Positions 48,401-60,400 of a DNA stretch of 64,000 nt are shown in pieces. Under the pieces are notes generated by a model. It was not told where the DNA came from. It was given only the letters and a program-made list of their open reading frames with translations, and made no database searches. The position numbers and the translations under genes were made by a program. This DNA is from Actinernus sp. WN-2022. Taxonomy: Eukaryota; Cnidaria; Anthozoa; Actiniaria; Actinernidae. The stretch is taken from the NCBI GenBank assembly GCA_030867875.1, contig JAOWCC010000064.1, positions 33,006,802-33,070,801 on the forward strand, written 5' to 3'. The first letter of the stretch is position 1; the number at the start of each line of letters is the position of its first letter.

Positions 48401-51400
48401 ATTGATTCAGCCATCAAAATAGATGACTAGTGGTTATCACAAGAATGATAAATAATACTGCACTAAATACTACTCTAAAAACAAAAGACTTGGCTGCTTG
48501 CCTGAAGAAATAAATTCAACACATGTAGACTTAGGCTGGATTACCAGTCCTTTGTTTAGACTGTGCCTAAAGTAAAATGGGTCATGACAAAGTGCAAGTC
48601 AGCGTCAAATTAATCAAATTTACAGTTTTGATAGAATATGATATACACTTCAGCAATGTTTTCGTAATTAAATTGATTGTTGTGACAGTTATAAAATACA
48701 GGCTCCATACAAGCGTGATCGGTTATTTAAATCTGAAAAATGTCGGGTCTGTACAATATGCGAGCCATGCAAAAAAAATATAATTAATCCAAAACAAAAT
48801 TTATCCAGACAAATCAAAGTTCAATCGATTCTTTCTTGTACTGATGATGAAACACTCATACAAATCCTTATTCAGTTGACCGGGGGATAGGGAAAGTGCA
48901 AGTTGAAAAGTGTGTGTTGTGAGTCGAAATGTTACAGGAAAAAATGGCGGAAAAAAGACATGATCTGTAGCAGTTAGACCTAGATACAAATATCACGTAA
49001 AATCGCCTAAATATCATTCCGGAATATCACGTAAAAAGTTCTAAATATCACGTAAAAAGTTCTAAATATCAGGCAAAATTTTCTAAATTTCCCACTAACA
49101 AAGATAATGTTAATACAGTTTTAATAAATATTATAATATAACAACCTTTTTTATTATCGTACTCGCATTTTTCACAAAATAAGCTTTTTGCTCAGAGTCT
49201 GACCTCTGTACTGACTGCACTAAGCATCATGGGATACATTATTAAGTGGGAAACCGCTGATCCAGATTACTGTTGCCACTGAATTGAGCTAACCAGTTTC
49301 AATCACCAAAAACTACGCTGAAAATGCCTAGACCCTCAACAAAATTCCTAAATATCCCAACAATATCCCTTTTTTTCTTCTAAATATCACATTGTTTTCT
49401 AAATATCATGGAAGGTTCTAAATATCTAAAAAAATATCATGATATTTGTATCTAGGCCTAGTCGCAGTGCAGAGTGGAAATTTCGAAGATCGGCTGAGTC
49501 AAGTCCAAGAGAATTTGACTTTCTTAACGATTAACGATAAAAAGCAAGCATTTTTTTTACGACCTTTCGGAATCAGTATTCTCCAGATACAGAACCGAAA
49601 TAAACAGAACAGAGATTAAAGAGCCGAGAAGTTTAGAACTGAGCAAACTGGAGAACAGAGTCTGAACTGAACCCGGACTAGAGTATGGACATGATTAGAT
49701 ATGAACCAAGAAAACTGAGCTGAGTGCATGAATAGAATAAATAGAACTGGAAACCGAACCCGATGTTGAAACTGTTTGACGCCCACACACAAATAATTTG
49801 AGAAAATTGAACTGACCGAAACCGAACAGAATTTTATGAATCGAATATACAGTACTGAATAAACTACTTTTCGGATTGCAAAAACAATTTATTGAACTGC
49901 AAGTGACATGAACGAACTAGTAGGATAAAGAAGAAAAGTATTAAACCCAAAAAAAGTGAGAGAACAAGAAAAACAAGCAAAACTGAACTCTGAGAGGAAA
50001 TTAATTATAAAATTGGCCAGACCCTTGTGGAAACATCAACAAAGGGTGACTTTTTTCGAGTCTCGCTGGAAAGTAGATGGAAACAACGGTTGTCACGGAA
50101 ATGATGATTGTTATAGGTTTTAGTTTATTTAGAAGTTGCATGCGTGTTACAGAACTGTTGATGTTTCATGAGTTTAGCACTATGGATTCGGAAACGTACT
50201 GAAATACGGCTACGATACATCTACGTAGAGCGGCTATATCAAATGTATATTGGAACAAGAGCTACATGTATATCGAATGTATACTGGAACAAGAGCCCAC
50301 TGGGCTTTCACTGCATCAATGCAGCCAGACACTCTTTAAGGTGAGCACACACCAGGAGACATTTTGCATGTCCCCTAGTGTATGTCCCACCTTTATGGAG
50401 GAAGGGGTACTCCCATAAAGAAATTGTTTTCAGTGTCCAAGGGAGGCACCATTAGAAATGTGGAGGGGGAGGTAGGACTTCCTCAAGATGCACATTTTTT
50501 TCGTCGCTGGAAGAATCAGAGATAGAAGAAAGGGAATACCGGTAGTTAAACTAAGTAATAAATTGAACTGAATTCTGATTGCAATCGAAATATTGTAAAT
50601 TAGAAAGGACTTAGCTCTAAATAACTGTGAGGGTAAAGAGAACAAAATAAACGTCCAGCGAGGTGTACGCTGGTTCAGAAGGGGGAGTCCACATTTCGTC
50701 GACTGACTCGGAGTTCCTGTATACGTAAAATTTGATTTTTTTCCATCTCAAAAAGCATTTACAGGAACTCTAATCTCAGCTTTCTTACTTTTTCTTGCAA
50801 CTCGCATTTTTCAACTCGCATCACTCCCATTCTCCAGTTGACCGACAACTGGTAAGCAAAGCACACACTGGCGGAAGGTGAATTACTTACCTTCTCGCAT
50901 TCATTTGCAACCAAAACCCTAGCGGTAACTCGAGCCACCGACATAAAATCCGCTGAGCCAACAGCTAAAAATATCAATAGCGCAAGCAAAGCTTTTGGCA
51001 ACAGCTGGTTACATTGTACAACGTGTCGTATGAATGCGATTGGTGCCTGTACCAAGCATTTTGGCCGAGTGTTTACACCCCTAAATTTGGTCCACAGACC
51101 CAAACGTTTTCGGCACGACACATATTTTTGTCGTGTACATATATATGAACATTTCTGGGTCCGCGGACATCTCGGTGCGCCTGGTTGGAGAGCCGTGCTT
51201 GAGAATTATAGAAAGTCTACAATAATTATTACCTCAAATAAAGATTTTCAAACATAACAAAGGTATATTGGTTAATAAGAGTTTTATTATATGGCTATTT
51301 TGAAATCTATAATAAAAGGTAAAGGCAGGGAATTTCTTTTAAATTTGCATTGCTATACAGCACGTGTAACACTCAAATGGCTTCTCCAGTACTTTTACTG

Positions 51401-54400
51401 AATACAAGAAACTACGCTTGGGATTTTCAAAACGATAGAGAGTGTCGTTGTTTTTAGGCATGAAATCTAACAAGAGCAAAGCCTAAGCAAAAAGAGTTTT
51501 CAAAAGTGAACAGTGTTCATTTAAAATGAGAAATCGAACATCTTTCATCACTTTAATAGTGGCGCGGCAGTCAGTGTTAATTCAAACCTGTCGCTATTTG
51601 TGTCCAGACTGGGAATCCACCAGATCTTCATCAACTTTGATAGGATTTCGCAGCAATATAATTGTATGCGAGTATTTTATTTATTTTTTGTATGCGAGTT
51701 TTTTTTTCATGGCTCGCATGCTTTATTTGCATGGCTCGCATGGCTCGCATCGTTGGCTTGCATGGCTCGCATGTTGTCCACACTCAAAAATGTCTTCCCT
51801 CTTCTTATTCAGGGTCGTAACGAGGTATATTTTCTCTTTCCCAGCGACTGAAACCGAACACGATCTTCCAAAACAGTTATTGTACTGTTTTGGTATGTTT
51901 CTTTACGATTTCTTCGTCTTTGCCTTCTCTGTGCACTCATGATTTCTGTGAAATACCATGACAATGGTAACGCTAAAATCGAACTTGTCTACTGCGATAT
52001 ACTCATAGTCCTTCACTGAAGCGCGCAAAATCCATGAACAACATGGCATCGTGTTTCACCATACCTACTGCTCAACATCAAATACTGGAAAAATGACATT
52101 CTTAATGACAGATAAGTTAATTGTGTCAACAAAGTTCAGTGGGTGCCAGGAAACTTTGAAACCATTTTTCACGGCGTTATAAATACACGTTTTGTAGCAT
52201 GTATTCGAAGCTCCTGTACCTTGAGATACTTTCATGTTTCTTTCTTCAACCCCTAAAAAAAGGTGTTCCAGATCTTTGCAGTCAGTGATTATTTTCGCGA
52301 CAGAATAAGATATCGGAAAACTGAGACAACCTTTTTTAGATCAATTTCTCCACTTTATGAAGGTCGTTTCAGCACGGATTTCCATCCAATTCCCGAGGGA
52401 TAGGAGCTCCAGGTATAAGGTATGGTGAAATTGGATTAAAATCACAATAAATAAAAGAGTATTTAATAATAATGAAACTCAATCTGTTTTCTACAATCTA
52501 TGTTTATTAAGCTTTCAGAAAATATATACTTTGTAGGAGTTTTCTTGAATTTAACGCACGCAATTAAAAGTTTTCGGGAAGCACTCTTGAAGGGCTCCTG
52601 ATACCTAATATGGGTAAAGAAACCTGTGATTCATGAATTTACGGACAAATTGTCCGTGACTTGTGATCGCCAACAGCTCTTCACTACCCTGTGAATTGAA
52701 CAAACGCTGAATATACGTTCATAAATATTTTTCGACAAACCAAGTTCGCATTCTTGCACTCCGTCCCTTTCGAAGTGGAGCAGTTGCGTATCAGCTTGGC
52801 ATTTAGCAGCAAATTGTCATTGGACCTGCCTCTTTCTGGATAGACTTTGCCTCGTGCTAGACGTCCCGATTCTTCAGATTATTTCGATCATCATCACGGT
52901 AAGGATACGTCCATATTTTTATGTACTATGTGTCACACTTACTTAATGTTTCCCAATTCGATCATACAACTGGCCGAAGCCTGGTACTAAACAAATATTT
53001 GTAGAACATTGTAGCTCGACCCTGGGGGGGGGGGGGAGAACTTACATGAAAAATGGGTATGTATATAAAACCCTGACCCTGTTTGACCCAATCCGAGCTC
53101 CAAAACCCTGATTGCCCCCTTTTTTGAGAAAAAAAAAACCTGATTGCCCCTTCTTTAAATTGTTTTCAAAACACAGTAGGATATATACCCCGGCCGATAT
53201 ACTGCGTGCCGGGATTGCATGCAAAATATGGAACATTTCAAGTCGGGACGTGTGACGGAAACAAGCGATGGACGCTTTTTGAACAATTGATCATTTGATT
53301 AGATTAAGCATTTACTTATACTAACAGGAAACGCGTGTGCATTTCAATCATAGATTACAATGATTGACGTCTAATAGGGTGTGTGTCGCAGATCGTTTTA
53401 TTATCAAAATAAATTTGTAGTCGAGAGAGAGAGTTTTGTAATCGCGAACGAGAGAAGCACAACATTTCAGTAAATTACAAATAAACGTGAATCAACCAGG
53501 AAACGTCAAAGCGTTTTCGACACGTGGCATTGGGTAAACAAATCAGCAGATGAAGTACATAGATAAGTACTGAAGTACGAATTAGCGGCGTCACGATGTA
53601 TGGAACCTCAGTGCTTGCATGTGGGCAGGCGATCAAAATGCGGCAACAGAATGTCTTTTTTGACATAGTAGCTAAAACAAAAAGAACTGCCTAAAAAATA
53701 CTGAACCCCGACCCTGACTGCACCCAAATTATACTCAAATCCTGACCCTGATCTGCCCAAATCAGGTCAAAACCCTGACCCATCCCCACAGCACATAGAT
53801 AATATGTCACAGGACGAGATACCAGGATACCAGATTAGTTTTTTTTCTCCTAAGCTACTTCTGGTATCCCAGTACTCTAACTATGGCAATTACATTTACT
53901 AGACTCAACGTAAATACAAGACAGAGTATGAATAAAAAAATACTTCTTGTTGTTGGGTTCAGTTCAGACTCTCGGTTCTGTTCTGTATTTGGAGAATACT
54001 GATTCCGAAAGAACGGAGAAAAACAAACAGAGTCGAACCTAGAAACCATAGCCAAACAAAACAAAACCGTTAATGCTGTACTATATCACTCGATCATAGA
54101 GTCAAAACCGGGGTCATGCGTTTCATGATGCACATCACGCACTATAAATAGTTTATTTAGTTGTGTTTGGTGATTTCTTTTAAATAATTAAAAAAAACGC
54201 TGACTCGCACCCTGACTTGCTGACTCGCACCCCGACTCGCACCCTGACTCGCACCCTGACTCACACCTGACTCGCACTTTACCAAGACTCAAGTAAAATA
54301 GTTAATCCCAAAAGTTAAGCTTTCAATCAAGACCAAATTAGGTCAGTTCATTCACACCAAAACATGTTTAAAAGCTGTTTAAGTAAACGTGTTTCAAACC

Positions 54401-57400
54401 ATACCTGTTAACGCATATACTGCATACTCATGATGGCAGTAAACATCATTTCAAAGTGTGTAACTATAAACACATTCAAAATAGGACCTAGATTAAACTC
54501 AGTTTTAATTAAACATGTTTAGTTGAAATGGATGGAAAGCAATAATGAATTTGAAGGCCTGTTCTCTTTTATTATTCAAGAGGCAGATAAAATTGGTTAT
54601 TTTGTTTAAATGAAGACATTAGTTCAACTTTAATTTTCACAAGCATAAATTAAATCAGTAGGGGTCAACTTTGGGAATATGACAAAAAGACACTATAATT
54701 TATAATTTATAATTAAAGGGCTTGCTTTTGATTTTAAAATATATATGGGGGAGTATGTCTCCTGTTTTCAAAGGAGATTTTTAGGGAACATTGGGGAAGA
54801 TAAAAAAAAAACAGGTGCAAATTCTCACAAAATCGCACCAAAATACAAGCCCTGTAATTATGGACTGTCAACATATGCTTTAATTAGTGTCCCACTGATG
54901 TCCACTGGGTGTTTGCAACGTTAAGTGCTATCTGATAGCCCAGGGCTAGTAGTTCCGCTTGTCGGGCAAGTGATTCCTGTTAACAGGTTGCAGTTCAGGC
55001 TACTAAACCCAGACAAAAGGGCAAGCTGCTTTTTTTTATTTTCCTGTGTTATAATTAGTGTGGGGCATTAAGACCAAAACAGTTCTAGGAACAAAATTGG
55101 AGCAAAAACACGAGAGCGAACATAGAAGCCATGGCTTCTGAAGCAAACTATTTGGACTTTTGACATAAATAATTACAGAACCAACCAAACATGCAGATGT
55201 TTCCATAGACAGGCCCAGGTATAACAAGAAAACAATTGGTTGGTTCATGTCCTAAAGATTCTTATCGACTGAGCTCCTGTACTTTTTATAGTACTGTAAT
55301 TTCATGACCAAAACAAGTATTGTAACTTAACAACAACAAAAAAGTGGTGAGACCTTAACATCCACTGGACATTAAAGCGGAAACTTTAACAGAATGATGT
55401 TGACTAAAAGCATAAAAATTGATTATTGAGAAGAAAATATTTAACTGAGAAATTTAGACATTTCCTTTGGTATGGCATTATATCCCCGCCAAAATTCGAC
55501 TTTCGCTTGCTAAGTTCAAGTTTACAATTTCACTTTGTTGTCCATATCAGTTTTACGATTCGACATTATAGTTTCGTATTGCGACATCGAATTTTTACTT
55601 TCGATATTGGAGTTTTACTTTCGACATTGGAGTTTTACTTTCGACATTGGAGTTTTACTTTCGACATTGGAGTTTTACTTTCGACATTGGAGTTTTACTT
55701 TTCGACATTGGAGTTTTACTTTCGACATTCTAGTAACGCTTTTTATGATTTACTTTTATTTTACTACGTACGATCATGTCAATTTCACATAATAAAAACA
55801 CAGTTTCGCGTTGTAAATTGGTTGTGTTTGATCATTTTATTGGAGTTTCACTTTTCAACTTCCGACACGCATGAATGCTTCACCCTTCAAGAGGGAACCC
55901 ACTGTACTAATGCGGGCGCACCAATATGGCGGCAAACGCGAATGACTACATAGTACATGCTTACGATACAGTTAATCAAACAATCACGACTCTGGAAAGC
56001 CTGATTGATCCACTTGAAATCGATGGATTAGTCTTAAGACTTGACTACCTCATTCGCTTGTTGGTTAACCTTGACAACCATTCTCAAATGGATGAAATTA
56101 TCAGCCTGCTCGGGGAAGCTTGTACTAATGCACCTATCAATGTCAACCCCCAGGGGGGGGGGGGAGGCCGGGCAGATGTGGGGCATTTGACTTTTTGGGA
56201 GAATTTTTGGTCAAAATCCCCACCCGGGGACTAAATTCTGGGTCAAAACGGATCAAATTCCCCACCCTTGTATGAAATTGATTTACACAAATTGAAGAAG
56301 TATTTACTGGATGGTAAACCTACCTTTTAGACAAATCCAAAATGGCCGACATTTAGTACCAGTCCCTCTCTTCCAAAAGTCAAATGTCCCCACCCTGGGG
56401 TCCAGGCTCCTGTTCAAATTCCCCAGGGTGGGGATACCAAGAACGGTCAAATGACCCACATCTGCCCGGCCTCCCCCCCTGGGGGTTGACATTGATAGGT
56501 GCATAACCAGCCAGTGACAAAAACGAGGCCCAAGTCCAAGATGTACAACAGCAAGCCGTTGAGTTTGCTCAAGTTTTCTATCAGCGGCATGGACGACCGA
56601 GATAAAGAGATAAAGGAAGAGCAGTTATCTTTTCTCTTGGAGGGAGGATTTAAGGTCCCCACCATTGCCCAACTATTTAGGGTGTCAACACGTACAGTGG
56701 AGAGGAGGATGAAAATACGGCCTTTCTGTGTCAGGTGGGTATCCGGAAAGGTTTTTGTTTTGTCCTCTTTGGGGGTTTCAAAGTGCGAGTGAAATTTGAA
56801 ATCTCTAGCTACAATATTATAAATTTGGGGAATAATAGAGGTAATTGGCTAACGCTGTTGCCACCCAATTCAGATCATGTGATGTAAACAGATGCTACTC
56901 TGGGGAATTATTCCTTTTTCATTCTAATCATAATGCAGTCATGCCTATCTGAATATAATTAATTTTCAAAGAGTCAATTCTCCAGAGTAATGTGTGTTTA
57001 CATTACATGATCTGAATTGGATGACAACAGAGTTAGCCGATTACCTTACTATTATATAGAATACCCCGCAACTTGGATTATTAATAATTCATTTTCTCAA
57101 ATATTTATACAAATCTTCTAAAAACCTAACCCTGAAGTAATAAAAAAAACGTTTAGAACCATTTTCGACCAAAAGTCATTCATAGAACGACACGACATAC
57201 ACCTGCACTATAATGGGGAATTTGGCACAGTTTTTAAGTGATATATATATATTTCAACATGCGGGTATTCTATAATTGCACCAAATTTGGCAACTTAATT
57301 GCCCTGGCCTGGCCCGAGTAATAATCCAAGTTGCGGGGTATTCTATGTTACTAATAGTCAGGTAATCGGCTAACTCTGTTGTCATCCAATTCAGATCATG

Positions 57401-60400
57401 TAATGTAAACACACATTACTCTGGAGAATTGACTCTTTGAAAATTAATTATATTCAGATAGGCATGACTGCATTATGATTAGAATGAAAAAGGAATAATT
57501 CCCCAGAGTAGCATCTGTTTACATCACATGATCTGAATTGGGTGGCAACAGCGTTAGCCGATTACCTCTATTATTCCCCAAATTTATAATATTGTAGCTA
57601 GAGATTTCAAATTTCACTCGCACTTTGAAACCCCCAAAGAGGACAAAACAAAAACCTTTCCGGATACCCACCTGACACAGAAAGGCCGTATTTTCATCCT
57701 CCTCTCCACTGTACGTGTTGACACCCTAAATAGTTGGGCAATGGTGGGGACCTTAAATCCTCCCTCCAAGAGAAAAGATAACTGCTCTTCCTTTATCTCG
57801 GTCGTCCACGCCGCTGATAGAAAACTTGAGCAAACTCAACGGCTTGCTGTTGTACATCTTGGACTTGGGCCTCGTTTTTGTCACTGGCTGGTTAGTACAA
57901 GCTTCCCCGAGCAGGCTGATAATTTCATCCATTTGAGAATGGTTGTCAAGGTTAACCAACGAGCGAATGAGGTAGTCGAGTCTTAAGACTAATCCATCGA
58001 TTTCAAGTGGATCAATCAGGCTTTCCAGAGTCGTGATTGTTTGATTAACTGTATCGTAAGCATGTACTATGTAGTCATTCGCATTTGCCGCCATATTGGT
58101 GCGCCCGCGTTAGTACAGTGGGTTCCCTCTTGAAGGGTGAAGCATTAATTCATGCGTGTCGGAAGTTGAAAAGTGAAACTCCAATAAAATGATCAAACAC
58201 AACCAATTTACAACGCGAAACTGTGTTTTTATTATGTGAAATTGACATGATCGTACGTAGTAAAATAAAAGTAAATCATAAAAAGCGTTACTAGAATGTC
58301 GAAAGTAAAACTCCAATGTCGAAAAGTAAAACTCCAATGTCGAAAGTAAAACTCCAATGTCGAAAAGTAAAACTCCAATGTCGAAAAGTAAAACTCCAAT
58401 GTCGAAAAGTAAAACTCCAATGTCGAAAGTAAAACTCCAATGTCGAAAGTAAAACTCCAATGTCGAAAGTAAAACTCCAATATCGAAAGTAAAAATTCGA
58501 TGTCGCAATACGAAACTACAATGTCGAATCGTAAAACTGATATGGACAACAAAGTGAAATTGTAAACTTGAACTTAGCAAGCGAAAGTCGAATTTTGGCG
58601 GGGATATAACGCCATACTTTGGAAAGTTATTTTCTTATTAAGACTATAAAACAAAGAGAAAAACACAGGATTCCAGTGACTGCAAAACAATCAAATGCCC
58701 AAACCACAGAAACTGGAAATATTGCCACAAAACTTTTTTTCAAGGCTCTAGCTTTATTGGCCATGTTGTTAAATTCAAGAGAAATTATGCATATTGCCCA
58801 TTGAAAAACACAAAATTCCTTTATCATGCACTTGTAATGGTTACTCAACAAATTATTGTTCACAGTAATATTTGATGTGCTAAAGTTTGAAAGAAACATA
58901 AAAACAGAAATCAAATTGTAGTTGTCATCTTCCGTGGCTTAATTCGGCTACATGTTAAACCATCTGCTTGTGTTTAACCCCGCATTATAAAAGAACACGA
59001 AAAATGTAAATCTAATCCATATACTTTTTTATGAAGACAAGTTGCGAGAATCAATGTAAAGAGTACGAATGCCAGTGCTAGTCTAAGAGAATACTCCAAA
59101 TCCATCTGGGAAATTTATCAGGTGCAGTAGTTTTAATGCTTTTATTTCGCTACAGGAGCAACTTCTTTGTCGTTTCTCTTTCGTGTAACGTCTAAGTGGA
59201 CACAATTAGTCAAGATATTCGTGCATTTAACTCCAACAAGATCAGGCCAGACTTTTAACCTCTCTGTTTACTTTACCAATTACTAGCAGAAAGTGAAGTC
59301 TTATCTATAGTATCGCCATGTCGATTACATCCCACTGCAATTGATATTTCTGCATAAGGCGCTGAGGTATGAAAAGAAATATTGTAAAACGAGAGAGAAT
59401 GCACTCGACATCGAATTAACGAAATGGGAACCAAAACACGCCAACTAGATGACATCCGATGACATTTAAAAGCTTCTAAAATATCATCACTTTTATAAAT
59501 ATTCAAAGAACCATGCGATGAAAAATATACATCTAATTAATAACGAAATACGCTTTTCAATAGATGAAATTAGAGCGATAGATGCATGGCTCCGTTATTT
59601 GCTGTAGTGTATATTTCTAGTTGTGAAAACAATATCAGCTTTTTGAAACAAACGAATTAAAAGGCCCGACGAGGCTAAAAACTACACGACTCCATGAGCA
59701 ACGAAACAGTTATATCGTAGCTCCAATAAAAAAGCCAACTAAAAATATTTAAGTCAACTACTAGTATTCCTGTTTAGAAGACAGACTATTTTTTTGTTTA
59801 AATCGAAATTTGCCAGAATAGACTTTTGTAACTATATTTTGTAAACTACAGACTTGGACTTATGAAAAATCTTGGAGTTTCAAATAGGCAAGGAATTCAT
59901 TTTCTATTTTTAATAGGTCAGCCTAATACCATGGAAAGGAGCGATAAAAGACGACCAACTAGTCGTCTTTCATCAAATCAAATAATGGATCGCACGCCAA
60001 GTTTAGAGCTCTGAAGATAGCAGTAATTCGATTCGAAGTCGGTTCTCCTCGTGACAGCACCGGTTGACAGACTTCTCCTGTGAACATCGAGTCTGTTAAA
60101 ATTTCTCAGTTTTCACGAACATTGCTGTAACTTCCTTCACCGTTTCCCAACACACTCTGAAACCTTATTGTGATGGCAAATCGACACGACAAGCAAAAAA
60201 ATACGATAAAATTTGATTCCCGTCCGTAATAACAACAAGGCACGTTTCGCAAAATACCAGAAAGGTCTCGAGAAGTATTGAATTACAGGCAGCCCAAATC
60301 GCCGTTGAGAACTTTCTTCACGCGAATTCTATACCAAGGGATTTCAAAACATTCAAATGTCGAGTAATGATATAAACTGTGAGGTTTTATTAAACGTATA

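Larger units (their letters stand above)
55471..58616. mobile_element. 3.1-kb palindromic IS3EU-like transposon with perfect 6-bp duplication
   Basis: Termini TATGGCATTATATCCCCGCC and the inverted GGCGGGGATATAACGCCATA, flanked by CTTTGG at 55465-55470 and 58617-58622. The two halves are inverted copies for about 1.2 kb each. Each arm has the same first transposase exon, a subterminal tandem array and an internal MITE (56840-57046 and 57361-57570). The left arm alone carries a 375-bp Harbinger-like insertion. The centre, about 57057-57347, has its own TIRs (GAATACCCCGCAACTTGG). The integrase-type superfamily is inferred from the 6-bp duplication and the protein. Confidence 0.8.

Noticed and set aside
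52000..54300. A hidden gene in the CCCTGACC-rich region
   Set aside because: Only low-complexity repeats and short frames without motif or splice support.
55426..55953. 175-residue frame with repeated FRHWSFTFDIGVLL-like text
   Set aside because: Translation of the 20-bp subterminal tandem array; the mirrored frame at 58110-58580 has the same cause.
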